A DNA stretch of 64,000 bases from Phaseolus vulgaris (GCF_000499845.2 NC_023753.2:19838418-19902417), one strand, 5' to 3'. Positions 48,200 through 60,459 are shown, counted from the stretch's first letter. Numbers and translations are program-made. Notes: a model not told the origin generated them from the sequence alone.

Positions 48200-48780
48200 A
48201 AATGTTTGTAAATAAATTTGGCTCACTTTTGGGGGTCCAAATAGAAGAATAAACTAGAGTAGGGTGTGCTTAATAATTTTAGTAAGATTTGCTTAGTAAT
48301 TTGAGTAGGGTGTGCTTAGTCATTTAAGTAGGGTGTGCTTAGTAATTTGGGCTTGTGCCAAACCCACCTTTAATGACAAGTGCTTCTAGGTTTAGGGTTT
48401 CTTTGACCTACATTCTAGAAGGCTTCTCACAAATGATACACATACCCCTCTATCTTGTTCTCCAAGACACTCTCTCCTATAAATAGAATGCCTTGCCTCA
48501 TTTATTTACCACATTGAATTTGGATAGTAAAAAAACTCTGCAGGAGTGTTTTTGTGAGACTTGAGAGTTTTCATAGTGGGTTTTATCTTGAGTGTGTGAG
48601 CACAAGTGGCAGCTCTTTCGCCATTCATCTTGGAGTTCCTCCTTTCTCCAATTGGCGTGACAACCCTTCTTCTTCCACAAGCTTTCTTCATCCCTTCCTC
48701 CTTTTATTTATCTTTTTGCGCCATCCATTCCATTCCTCTTTATGATATCATGTTTGTCTTTTAATTTTGGTTATCACTTG
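48200..48780 (+). repeat. LTR-like fragment, family unassigned
   Basis: Has the texture of a + strand LTR: tandem repeats upstream, CTCCTATAAATAGAATGCC (TATA near 48478-48485) and a C/T-rich leader. TG/CA ends were not identified; solo LTR-A interrupts its right side. Confidence 0.35.
48258..48349 (+). repeat. 23-bp tandem repeat (4 units)
   Basis: AGTAGGGTGTGCTTAGTAATTTG, exactly four 23-bp units with a few substitutions. Confidence 0.85.
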
Positions 48781-49562
48781 TGATCCTGCCTGTTGACCGG
48801 AGCGCTGGAGAATGCCTCGTCAAAGGATCGACGTGCGCGCCGCTTCTCACTTCCGTTCCTCCTCTGGATCTATCTCAAGAACCTGCAAAGAAATGATACG
48901 GCGCCGCTGCGGCCGATCGCACTCCGACGCTCAAGTCAGTGACGGTATCACCAAATACTAAGAACGAGAACCGTGCAAATCCTCTCTCTCTCTCTCGCAA
49001 GCGTAAAGTGTATGAACTGAACGTGCGTACCTCAGAAAATCTGTTAAGAACTCTTATATACCTGGTGGTTTTCTCTCTCCTGGCAGTTACAGACTTGGAC
49101 ACGTGGCTCGCATCCAACTGTACACGTGCCATCATCTGGAGGCTCCCTGACTTGGCGCTGCTTCTACTCTTATTTTGGCTAAGTTACTTATGCATGGTAC
49201 TGCCCAGTGCATAGCTAACTTAGGAGTGCGATCTCTACTGAAACTGGCGAGTTAGGGCCTTCATACACCTTCCCTGTGGTCTCGCCGGCCGCCTTCATAA
49301 CCTGCTTCTCCTTCGTCTTCGGCGATGTGCTTATTCTGGCGATCTCCGACTGCCTGGTCGCCTGAGTCTACATCTGGCGACTTCATCTTCAACCTGGCGA
49401 TCGCCTATTCTGGTAAACTGGAAATCGGAACACGCCAACTTAACAATCGGCGACCACACGTGCCTCCCGACTTCCTTCCCATCTGCCAACCTGGCGCCTT
49501 GTCAACACGCCTACACTGTAGCAGGATGCCACGTCATCACACCCGTCCACCAGGGCGGTACA
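48781..49562 (-). repeat. Solo LTR-A
   Basis: 782 bp, TGATCCTGCC...GGGCGGTACA, flanked by a perfect ACTTG duplication (48776-48780 and 49563-49567). No internal sequence. Confidence 0.94.
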
Positions 49563-49701
49563 ACTTGTCTTTCTTCATCTTGTGTTCCTTCCATTTCAGC
49601 AATTTACTTTCATTGTCATAATCACCATATTATATTTTTCTCTTTGTCGTCTAAAAGTGAACATTCACACTTACTTAACCACTTGGTTAAGTTCGTGTTA
49701 G

Positions 49702-50452
49702 TGATGACATTGAGCTCTTCTCTTTTGCGGTTTTTGGGTGGTTTGCGGAAGCTTAATGGGTTGTAGGTGGATCAAGGCTCTCCTAGGAGGTGTGGTAGCC
49801 TTGTAGGTGCATGATAGGTAGGGAAAATAGGAGTGGTTCGGCCAGCTCCCTTTGGTTGGTGAAAGAGTTAAAGATTAAAGCCCTAAATCTAGAGAGATTT
49901 AGGCAAGAAGTATGATTGGCACAAATTTGGCAGCATATCAATACTCAAAATAATCTTGGATTTACATGAGGTAGGCTCCTCCTTAAATAACCTAGGAGGA
50001 CCGTAAATGTACATGTAAATGAAAGGAAAATGCTATCCAAATTACATGCAAAAGTGAGCACATGGAAAATGTGAGCACATGGTGCACCTAGCTTTCACAT
50101 GGCCGGATTTGCTAAGAGAAAAAGGAGGGAAAATGCAAAGTGATGGCACATGGAGGTAGGTTCTAGAATCCTTCCTTGTGTGGTTGGTCTAGAATTTACG
50201 CCCATTAGGCCCAGCTAATTGGGCCGGTCTTGAGTTTACTTAGAAATGGATATTTCTAATTAAATTTAGGTTTAGCCTTTTAAGTACCACTTTGCATGTT
50301 TCTTCACATTTACAAAATGACTTAAACTAGGCTACTTTGACTAGAAAAGTAAGAAGAACTATCACACACTAGAGTCTATGACATGCAAAAATGTGTCCTC
50401 TTAACCCCTCTTTGACCATGACTCTAGTAGTTGCATTTTAGTGGCCTATCAC
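49702..50452 (-). repeat. LTR-E-like element, inverted copy
   Basis: 751 bp. On the + strand it begins TGATGACATTGAGC and ends GGCCTATCA. On the - strand it runs parallel to 50740-51140: GCTCCTCC....TATTTAAGGAGGAGCC region, TATGCTGCCAA, AAGCTTCCGCA. There is no matching duplication (GTTAG and CACAC). Confidence 0.6.
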
Positions 50453-50670
50453 ACACTAGAGTTGATGGAAAAGGGCCAAGCTCAACACCCCATGAAAGAC
50501 AAGAGCCAAATCTAGAGCGTCTAGAGCCAAGTGGGGAGCGTCTAGCACAAGGAGAAGAGCGTCTAGAGGGGGAGCGTCTAGAAGGAGGGGGAGAGCGTCT
50601 AGGACCTCTTACTAGGTCCATGACCAAGCAACGGATGGGAGCCTTGGGCCAAGCCATGGATGGGAGATAA
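50453..50670 (+). pseudogene. Gypsy pol C-terminal tail, E-type
   Basis: The + frame ends with GPLTRSMTKQRMGALGQAMDG and a TAA at 50668-50670, like the LTRSM.KALGA tail of E2 pol (- strand). Upstream, five GAGCGTCTAG motifs encode an ERL(E) repeat. It directly precedes an LTR that is itself followed by a primer site. Confidence 0.55.
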
Positions 50671-50679
50671 AGCAACATG

Positions 50680-51162
50680 TATATGCTACATGAAGGCCCA
50701 TTAAGGGTAGCTTAGTATTAAGTGTAGTGTAAATAGCATAAACTTGTTTCCATGTGATTTACCCTAGATTTGCTCACGTTCTAGAATGTTTCTTCACATG
50801 GCCGGCCATGTGCTCCATGTGCTCCATGTGATGTAATATCCATTTCATTTTGATTAGCATTAGGGTTGCATTATGGTCCTCCTTAGCCTATAAAAGGAGG
50901 AGCCTACACCTTGTATTTTCAAGATTGAATAGAGTATTGTTATGCTGCCAATTTAGTGCCATACATTACTCCTTGCCTAGCTTCTAGGTTTTAATCTTCA
51001 TTTCACCACCTTCAAAGGGGCTTACCGAACCTCCCCATTTCCACACTCTTCATGCACCTTCAAGGTCACCACACCGCTTAGGAGGACCTTGTTCATCTCC
51101 TCCATTAAGCTTCCGCACCATCTTCAACAAACATCCAAGAAGAGCTCATAGGAAATCCATCA
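50680..51162 (+). repeat. LTR-E of element E1
   Basis: The end is clear (GGAAATCCATCA then the primer site). The start is uncertain (TGTATATGC near 50680 or TGTAGTG near 50723). TATA box CTATAAAAGG at 50888-50897. It is the 5' LTR for E1, and also directly follows a pol tail. Confidence 0.6.
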
Positions 51163-51177
51163 TTTGGTATCATGAGC
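51163..51177 (+). other. E1 primer-binding site
   Basis: TTTGGTATCATGAGC, an initiator-Met-type primer site one base after the LTR. Confidence 0.6.
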
Positions 51178-51444
51178 TATGGTTCGTCAAAGACGAGTAT
51201 CTCTTTGTGTCTTTTCTTTTGAGTTCTTCTTATTTCCTAGTTGTTCATCTTGTTTCCATATTGTCTTGCTGTTTTAATTTTCGTTTTGAATTGGTGTGCT
51301 GTTTGGAATTTTCTAATCGGTGCATCTTGTTCAATTGTTCTTGAGCAATCTTTGTGCAATTTTTGGTAGGATTCCATATACTTTGTGTTGTTGTTTTTAT
51401 TTTAGGCATTTGAGTCCTTATTGCAATTTTAATTGGTTCATATT
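51178..51444 (+). other. E1 leader, first part
   Basis: T-rich, non-coding leader, interrupted by solo LTR-A. Confidence 0.45.
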
Positions 51445-51449
51445 GTGTT

Positions 51450-52245
51450 TGTACCGCCCTGGTAGTCGGGAGTGATGACGTGGCATCTTGCTACAGTATA
51501 GGCGTGTTGGCAAGGCGCCAGGCTGGCAGAAGGGAAGGAAGTCGGGGGGCTCGTGAAGCCGCCAGTTATTAAGTTGGCGTGTTCCGATCTCCAGCATATC
51601 AGAATAGGCGATCACCGGGTTAAAGATGAAGTCGCCAGATGTAAACTCAGGCGACCAAGCGGTTGGAGATCGCCAGAGCAAGCACATCGCCAAAGATGAA
51701 GGAGAAGCAGATTATGAAGGCGGCCGGCGAGACCACAGGGAAGGTGTATGAAGGCCCCTAACTCGCCAGTTCCAGTAGAGATCGCACTCCCAAGTTAGCT
51801 ATGCACTGGGCAGTACCATGCATAAGTAACTTAGCCAAAATGAGAGTAGAAGCAGCGCCAAGTCAAGGAGGCTCCAGATGATGGCACGTGTACGACTGGA
51901 TGCGAGCCACGTGTCCAGGACTGTAACTGCCAGGAGAGAGAAAACAACCAGGTATATAAGAGTTCTCAACGAACTTTCTGAGGTACGCATGTTCAGATTA
52001 TACTCTTTACGCTTGCGAGTTCTAGAGCTTACTGTGAGAGAGGATTTGCACGGTTCTTGTTCTCTTAGTATTTGGTGATTCCGTCACTGACTTGGGCGTT
52101 GGAGTGCGATCGGCCGCAGCGGCGCCGCTCTGTTTCTTTGCAGGTTCTTGAGGTGGATCTCGAAGAGGAACGGAGGTGTGAAGCGGTGCGCACGTCGATC
52201 CTTTGACGAGGCAGTTTCCAGTGTTCCGGTCAACAGGCAGGATCA
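51450..52245 (+). repeat. Solo LTR-A in the E1 leader
   Basis: 796 bp, TGTACCGCCC...GGCAGGATCA, flanked by a perfect GTGTT duplication (51445-51449 and 52246-52250). Opposite orientation to the other solo copies. TATATAAG at 51953-51960; leader module 52085-52146. Confidence 0.95.
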
Positions 52246-52328
52246 GTGTTCATTTGAGTCTTTTAATTTATGAATCTATATGTGTTTTGTCTAGTCATGT
52301 TCTTCCAAAAATGTCACCAAATCCTAGT

Positions 52329-53556
52329 GATCCTGCCGGCAACTTGAACGTGGGTGAATCGCTTCGTAACACTTTCTGCCCTGTCTTCGCGACTGTGTCT
52401 CCTGAAGAATCACCTTCTGAACTCTCTCTCTCAGATGTCTTCGAAATGTGACCTGCAAAATACACAGACGGCGCCTCTAGCGGCCGTTTGCACTCTGACG
52501 ATCAAGTTAGTTCAACAGAACCACCAGAATACTGGAAACTTAGTAAAAAACGTGTGTATCAGAAAAACTTGCACTCTGTTTTTTCCTCTCTCCTTTTTTC
52601 TTCTTCCTTTGTTTTTTTTTTTCCACTCTCCCTCTGATTCTGTCTTTTATCCCTCTTTCCCTGTTCTGGGCATAACAGAATTCTGTTATGCTTTTCTGGC
52701 ATGTGTCAGAACCCTGTCGTGCTTTTCAGAGAAAGCGTACCTTCAGAATCAGCAATGGGGAGCGTGAGAGTCTGCGCATGTCTGCGCTTGGCTGCGCCTG
52801 TCTGTACCTTTAGCGGTACGGAGTGCTCTTTTGTCTGGACCGCACCCCTCTCAGATGGTGACACGTGGAGGCCTGCAACTCACATCTAACCACACACGTG
52901 TCACTTACTGGAAGGGCTCTAGCGCCTCTCTTTGTCTGCCTAAGCTACACCCTTGCGGAGTAACTTGGGATGCTTCTCTTATCTGGGCAAATTGCATACT
53001 CTTAGGAGAACGTCGGGTGTGGCTGGTCTAGGCGCACTCACCAAACGTTACTCTCTGCGTAGGCGACTTACCCTTCAGGATGACACGCACGTAATGGGTT
53101 GAGGGAATCACCAATCACCGACTGGCTTACTGGTTCCCTCAGGCCACTCTCGTGCATGATTCCTTGAGGTGTGCTCATGCGAGGTCCATGCGTAACGCTC
53201 TCGCTGGGAACCTTAGTCCCAGTTTAACTGCGTGTAACACGAGACCCCGATGACAATACACCCGATGACTGATCAGTGTTTATTCGCTACTCGCGCTCTG
53301 CCTCCAGGCGCGAGTCTGGGAACTGGTCTGCTGGTGGTCACTTGGCTACTGACCACCGATCACCATTCTGGGTGATCTGTCCCCCGACCTCTCTGCCGCC
53401 TGATCTGTCGGTGGTAACTTGGTTACTGACCACCGATCACCTCTCTTGGCGATCGTCCCCCTACCTCTCTGCCACCTGGTCCACGTGTCACCCTGTGAGT
53501 GGTCCACGTGGTTCTCTGATGCTGATGTCATCGACTACCGATGACCGATCGGATCA
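52329..53556 (-). repeat. Solo LTR-D2 in the E1 leader
   Basis: 1,228 bp beginning TGATCCTGCCGG and ending GACCGATCGGATCA, with inverted TGATCC/GGATCA ends and a perfect CCTAG duplication (52324-52328 and 53557-53561). On the - strand the leader module lies at 52449-52510. Confidence 0.9.
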
Positions 53557-53561
53557 CCTAG

Positions 53562-55055
53562 TAGTACTTTTTTTGGCTTATTTGTTTCTTGTTTTTGGTA
53601 TAAATGCTTGATCTGAATCTGCTGTGTTTTTTATCCTTTGGTGCTTTTTATTTTTTAGTTTGAGTTCATATTTGTGTGTTAGATCCACACAAATTCCTTT
53701 CACTAATTCCATTGGGTTTCCTTTGGTATATCATTATGTTTTTATTTCTAGATTTACAGAATCCTCTGTTTTACACCATTCTGTTTTGGCTGATTTTGCT
53801 TATCAAAATTAAAATACACATAAGAAATTTCTGAGCCTCTGGATTTTGCAAGATTGACGTGTTAGCAAGAGGATAAAAAAAAGAATCAGTTCAAAAAAAA
53901 CAAATAGAAAAAAAATGATAAATATTACAAAAACAATGTGCAATCTTGACGCTACAACTGGCGAATCTGAGCACTGATTTTAGAAAATTTATTAAAACAA
54001 AATGGTGCATGCGTTTGGAGTGAAACCAACGCCAAAAATTTGTTGAGATCTTGATCTGTTTGAATATAAATTTTCAGAAGCAAATATTAAAAGGCCAGCT
54101 TAGCATAAATCAGTGAAAATCACGCTTTCTGGACCACAACAATTTGTTTCAGTGGTGCTGTTTTTGATTTTGAAATCAAATCTAGTGCTATTCCATAGGT
54201 TGCATTTTGTGTGCCATCCTTTCTTTGAGTACCTTTTATTTGCTTGTCTTATATTTCATTGAAACTCTTTCTAGTTGTCACATTTAATTCCATTTGTGTG
54301 GTACTGTTTTTCAACTTAATTTGTTTCTTGCTTTAATTCTTTGACCTCTAAGCTTGGTGGTGGATTAATTATCAATTGGTACTTGATTGAGTGTGAATTG
54401 ACTTGAGGGGAGTCTAGTTTGCTTAATAGGTGCTGGATTGAAGAATTAATTACCTAATTCCAAGAGGAACAAAGGCAAGGGGCAGAAACAAACACTTTCT
54501 AAATACACCACATACATTGGAGGGCCCAAAAAAGAGGAGACAACAAAGGAAGTGCTAATAGAAAATCAACAAAGGGAGTTTCATCTAATTTCTTTGCAAC
54601 TTAACTTTTGTTAATTACTTGTTTAATTACGTAATTAGACGGTGAGTGTGTCTTCAAGGGCTCCAAGTATCCAAGAAGCCTCACCTAGGGCCGACTAGTT
54701 TAGAACTATCTAGCCTAGTTTTTGTTTATTGCTTTAATTGCATCTTTTTGCCTTAATTAGCTACGCTTATCAAACTGTTTTATCTTGTTTAAGCTTTGTT
54801 AATTTTGCTTGGTTGATTAGATAGTTTGCATTGTTTTCTTGCATTAAAATTTTGATTTCCCCAACTTAATTGTGTTTTAAGTGGTTTACCAAGAGAAAGA
54901 TTTGTGTGAAGACATTGAGGGATAGTTTTTGGCTAAGGCAAGACTTGGTATTTAAGTAGTCCATTGTGACTCACCTCTCTTACCTGGAAAATTACCTTCT
55001 TTAACTTCCCTCATTTTTCTCAAGGTAAAACATTTCTAGACAAAAAACTCTAGTC
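53562..55055 (+). other. E1 leader, second part
   Basis: About 1.5 kb AT-rich leader before the gag ATG. No ORF of note. Confidence 0.45.
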
Positions 55056-58000
55056 ATGTCTTCTCATTCTTCAAAGTCTATGGAAAGTGATGTGAAATCC
55101 ATCAAATCCCTTTTAAAACAACTTGCCAAGGATGTTCAATTAATTTCCTATAGACAATTGGAGAACGAGTCTAAAATCAATGAACTAACTAGAGCAAAGG
55201 AAGAGAAATCACAAAATTCAAAAAAATATCATACTCATGCATCTCATTCAAAAGAAGATGAGTCTCTAGAGGAGGGAAGCCTTAGAATCAATGACTATTA
55301 CCAACCACCCCGTAGAAGAAATAGGCAAAGGGAGCAAGAGGGCCCAAGGGAGGTTAGGGTAGACCTACCTCATTTCCATGGTAAGGAGAACGTAGAAATC
55401 TACCTAGATTGGGAAATGAAAGTAGAACAACTCTTTGCTTGCCATAGGGTGAGTGAAGAACGCAAGGTACCCTTAGCCACCCTTAGCTTCCAAGGGAACA
55501 CCATGTATTGGTGGACCTCTCTCGAAAGAGAAAGACGTCTTCATAGGGAACCTCCCATTGAGTATTGGAATGACCTTAGGGGAGCCCTAAGACATCGACA
55601 TATACCCTCATACTACCATAGGGAGTTAATGGACAAGCTCCAAAGACTCCAACAAAAAAATATGAGTGTAGAGGAGTATAGGCAGAAAATGGAGCTCTAC
55701 ATGATGAGAGCATCCATTAGAGAAGAGGAAGACACCACCATAGCAAGATTCCTTAGTGGCCTCTCTCTTGAGATAAGAGATAGGGTAGAACTCCTTCCCT
55801 ACCAAGACTTGAATGACTTGGTTCAACTTTGCATTAAAGTTGAACAACAAAATTTGCGCAAAACTTCAAGTCAAAGGGTGGGTTCATACTCTAGCTTTTA
55901 TCCCAGGAAAGATTATAAAAGGGAAGGTAGCACATCTAGAGAAAAACCAAAGGAAACTACCAAGCCCTTAGCAAAAGTTACCTCTACCCCACCCATCTGA
56001 ACTAGGGACGTTAAGTGTTTTAAGTGCTATGGAAGAGGGCATGTGCAAGCACAATGCCTAAACCAAAGGACTTTGTTTTTAAAAGGTGTAGACGAATACA
56101 CTAGTGGTGAGGATGAGCCAAGTGAGAGAGAGGAAGGGGGAGAGGATGAGAAGGTAGCTCCATTAGAGGGAGAATTGTTAATGATTAGGAGAACCCTCAA
56201 CAATCAACCTAGCACATCCATGGAAACACAGAGGGAGAACATCTTTCATACAAGATGTAATGTTTTAGAAAATATATGTTCCCTCATTGTGGATAGCGGA
56301 TCTAGTTGCAATTGTTGTAGTGCTAGAATGGTTGATAAGCTTAATCTACAAGTAGTTCCTCACCCTAAACTTTACAAATTACAATGGATTAATGAAAATG
56401 GGGAACTAAGTGTAGATAAGCAAGTGGAAATCAAGTTTTCCATTGGGAACTACAAAGACAAGGTTTTACGTGATGTAGTACCTATGGAAGCTTGCCACAT
56501 CTTATTAGGGAGACCATGGCAATTTGACAAGAAAACCTTGCATGATGGTCTCACTAACGAGATTTCCTTCACCCATAAGCATAGGAAGTTTGTACTTAGT
56601 CCTTTACCACACTCTCAAGTGGTGAAAGACCAAATACAAATGAAACATAAGAGGGATGAGGAAAACAAAAAAAAAGTGCTAGAAAAAGAGAAAATCCTTA
56701 GGGATAGAAAGGCGTGGGAGAAGAGTGTTCCTTCCCACAAGGTTGCTCAACAAGAAAAGCCTTTTGAAAACATCTTGGAAAATTTGCTTTTGTTGAACAA
56801 CCAAGCCTAATCTTTTGTAAAGGAACACTTGCATGCACTGCCACAAGTAATGAACTCATGAGTCTACCTCCTCAAGTGGACAAGCTTTAAACTGAATTTG
56901 AAGATATATTCTCTAATGAGGGACCCATTGAACTCCCTCCCATTAGAGGTATAGAACATCAAATTGACTCCATTCCGGGGGCAAGCCTACCAAATAGGCC
57001 CGCTTATAGAACTAACCCCGAGGAAACCAAGGAGATAGAGACACAAGTTCAAGACTTGTTGGAGAAGGGTTGGGTTCAAAAGAGCCTAAGCCCTTGTGTT
57101 GTACCTGTCTTGTTGGTGCCAAAAAAAGATGGAAAATGGCGTATGTGTTGTGATTGTAGAGCAATCAACAACATCACCATCAAGTATAGGCATCCAATCC
57201 CAAGGCTTGATGACATGCTAGATGAGTTACATGGGTCAACCATATTTTCTAAAATTGACCTTAAAAGTGGGTATCACCAAATTCGAATAAAAGAGGGTGA
57301 TGAGTGGAAAACCGCTTTTAAGACCAAGTTTGGATTATATGAGTGGTTGGAGATGCCATTTGGGCTCACTAATGCCCCTAGTACATTCATGAGGCTCATG
57401 AATCATACCTTGAGGGATTGTATAGGTAAATACGTAGTAGTTTACTTTGATGGTATCTTAACCCTAGAAGACCATCTAAGTCACCTTAGGGAAGTTCTTC
57501 TAGTGCTTAGAAAAAATAGTTTATTTGCCAATAGGGATAAGTGCACCTTTTGTGCAGATAGTGTAGTTTTCCTAGGTTTCATAGTTAACAAAAGAGGGGT
57601 GCATGTTGACCCCGAGAAGATCAAAGCCATCCGAGAGTGGCCCACTCCGCAAAATGTAAGTGATGTAAGAAGTTTCCATGGGTTAGCTAGTTTTTATAGA
57701 AGGTTTGTACCTAATTTTTCAAGCTTAGCTTCCCCTTTAAATGAACTTGTAAAAAAAGATGTTGGATTTTGTTGGAGTGATAAGCATGAGCAAGCCTTCC
57801 AAAGGCTAAAGGCTCAACTCACCAATGCACCAATTCTAGCTCTCCCAAATTTTTCCAAAACTTTTGAGATAGAATGTGATGCATCGGGAGTAGGCATAGG
57901 TGCGGTATTGTTGCAAGGTGGACACCCCATTGCATATTTTAGTGAAAAACTCCATGGTGCCACCCTAAACTATCCCACCTATGACAAAGAGCTTTATGCT

Positions 58001-59278
58001 CTTGTGTGAGCCCTAAAGACTTGGGAACACTACCTTGTGTCCAAAGAATTTGTAATCCATAGTGATCACGAGTCTTTAAAGTATTTAAAGGGCCAACACA
58101 AGCTCAACAAGAGACATGCTAAATGGATGGAGTTTCTTGAACAATTTCCTTATGTAATCAAATACAAGAAAGGAAGCACCAACATAGTGGCCGATGCTCT
58201 TTCAAGGCGGTATGTACTCTTTTCAAAATTAGGTGCCCAAATTCTTGGATTTGATCACATAAGAGAGCTTTATCAAGAGGATCAAGAATTTTCATCCATC
58301 TATGCCCAATGTCAACATAGGGCACAAGGAGGTTACTATGTGGCCGAGGGATATCTTTTAAAAGAAGGAAAACTTTGCATTCCCCAAGGCACACATAGGA
58401 AGCTCCTTGTCAAAGAATCACATGAAGGGGGACTCATGGGCCATTTTGGAATTGATAAAACTCTAGATCTTTTGAAAGATAAATTTTATTGGCCACACAT
58501 GAGAAAGGATGTCCAAAGACATTGCTCTAGATGCATATCATGTTTAAAAGCAAAGTCTAGAACAATGCCTCATGGACTCTACACCCCCTTGCCGATTGCA
58601 AATGCTCCTTGGGAAGACATTAGCATGGACTTCATTTTAGGACTCCCTAGGACTGCAAGAGGCCATGACTCTATCTTTGTGGTAGTGGACCGTTTTAGCA
58701 AAATGTCCCATTTTATTCCTTGCCACAAGGTAGATGATGCTCAAAATATTTCTAGACTCTTCTTTAGAGAAGTGGTGAGACTCCATGGTCTACCTAGAAG
58801 TATAGTATCCAATAGAGATCCCAAGTTCATAAGCCACTTTTGGAAAACTCTTTGGGGCAAACTTGGAACAAGACTACAATTTTCAACTTCTTGTCATCCT
58901 CAAACGGATGGCCAAACCGAAGTAGTCAATAGATCTCTTGGGACTATGCTTAGGGCTATCATGAAGGGAAACCATAAATCTTGGGATGAGTATCTTCCCC
59001 ACATTGAGTTTGCTTACAATAGAGTAGTCCACAAGACTACTAATGCTTCTCCTTTTGAAGTCGTATATGGATTTAATGCTCTCACACCTATGGATTTGTT
59101 ACCTCTTCCTAATCCACAAGAATTTGTGCATAAGGAAGGAGTAATCAAAGCCGATTTTGTGAAGAAAATGCATGAGAAGATTAAAATTCAAATACAACAA
59201 CAAAATGAAAAGTATACAAAATACAACAATAAAGGGAAGAAAGAAATAATTTTCGAAGAAGGAGACTTAGTTTGGCTT
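55056..59278 (+). pseudogene. E1 gag-pol polyprotein (chromovirus-like Ty3/gypsy), broken and truncated
   Basis: Gag from the ATG at 55056 (FHGKENVEIYLDWEMKVEQLF, PSYYHRELMDKLQRL), in-frame TGA at 55998-56000, then a knuckle C-x2-C-x4-H-x4-C (about 56016-56057) and protease IVDSGSS...LLGRPWQFD, stop 56808-56810. After a frame change comes RT (57056-57700) with VVYFDGIL, so the second Asp of YFDD is Gly at 57452-57454, followed by RNase H ([14 protein letters not shown]), TGA 58007-58009, and integrase with [12 protein letters not shown] and GQTEVVNR, but SNRD where SDRD is expected (catalytic Asp to Asn at about 58811). It stops at GDLVWL, where LTR-B of B2 is inserted. The C-terminal module is therefore missing. 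Confidence 0.88.
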
Positions 59279-59389
59279 TGTACCGTCCTGTCCCCGGGCG
59301 TTGACCAAAAGTCAAAGTCAAAGTCAACACATGGTGGGATCGCTCGAGGGCCCCAAAGAAGGGAAAGGAAGTCAACAGGTTGACCGCTT

Positions 59390-59560
59390 GGGGCATCGCC
59401 AGGTAAAGGCGTCACCTTGCAAAGGCGTCGCCTAAGAAAGGCGTCACCTCGCAAAGGCGTCGCCCAAGAAAGGCGTCGCCAGGTAAAGGCATCGCCTAAG
59501 AAAGGCGTCGCCAGGTAAAGGCATCACCAAGATAAGGCATAGCCAAGTTAAGACATCACA
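59390..59560 (+). repeat. 17-18 bp minisatellite in B2 U3
   Basis: About nine imperfect units AAAGGCGTCGCC(TAAG or AGGT)A; longer than the array in B1. Confidence 0.8.
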
Positions 59561-60082
59561 AGGAGGGCACGGGCCTCCTTGACAGCTCAGAGTGGCAACA
59601 AAGAGAAAGAAAAAGGTGGCTTCAAGGCCACAGTCCTAGTACTAGTAGGGAGTAACCTAACTCGTGAAGTACCCACGCCACCGCTGGGAAACCCTGGGAC
59701 AGATACGACCCATGAGGGGGGCCACGCCCAGGGGAGAACCACGTGCGTGGTACGAGAGAAAGGTAGATACACTCCCAAGGTGAGTGGCTAGAGGTTGGGG
59801 CGCACGAGTTAGCACCCAGGAAGTCAACCCACGCGCCAGAAGCACTTTGAGGAAAGAGGGCTCACACAATGGAATAACCCTAAGTTGGGTTGCGGCGTTG
59901 TGGGACCCTCTGCGCAGAATAACGATCAAGTCAGAAGAGCACGTGGCAACAAGCACGTGTTCATCAATGTTTTAGTGAAAGTTTGCTAAGGTGCGCGTTA
60001 ATTTAGTTTACGAATCAAATGTTTCAAGGCATATTTTTATACGCTTTCAATGCGCTTTAACGTGCTTTAAATACCGAAGGTG

Positions 60083-60090
60083 TATAAAAA
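60083..60090 (+). promoter_or_regulatory. TATA box of LTR-B (B2)
   Basis: GTGTATAAAAAGGGG; also present in B1. Confidence 0.55.
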
Positions 60091-60459
60091 GGGGACTTGG
60101 GACATTTGAAAGGGATCCGAGTTTTGACCTAACTCTCGCAGCTTTACACAGAGCACAAACCCTAGTTGTTTTCGCGGTGCACCCACTGTGTGCACAAGAC
60201 GATTAGGGCAACACAACTTTAGTCATTCAGTATAGTTTTCGACCACCCTCAGAGCATTCAGTCACGGTGTTCTGCACGGGGGTGCGTCACCTTTGATGTT
60301 TCTTGCTAGCTGACTTGATCGTCGGAGTGCAAACGGCCGCGAGGGCGCCCCTTTGTTCACTTCTTTTCAGGTACTCATGGACGGAGCAAAACGAAGGTGC
60401 CCTAGCTCGTGAGGACGAGCCATGCATAAAGACGACCCAGGTCGACCGACGGGAACATT

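Larger units (their letters stand above)
59279..60457 (+). repeat. LTR-B, 5' LTR of B2
   Basis: 1,179 bp, TGTACCGTCCTG...GACGGGAACA. U3 minisatellite at 59390-59560, TATAAAAA at 60083-60090, leader module 60311-60372. Followed by a primer-binding site. It disrupts the E1 integrase. Confidence 0.88.

Noticed and set aside
52329..53556. Several 60-137 codon frames
   Set aside because: They lie inside solo LTR-D2, bounded by a perfect CCTAG duplication.
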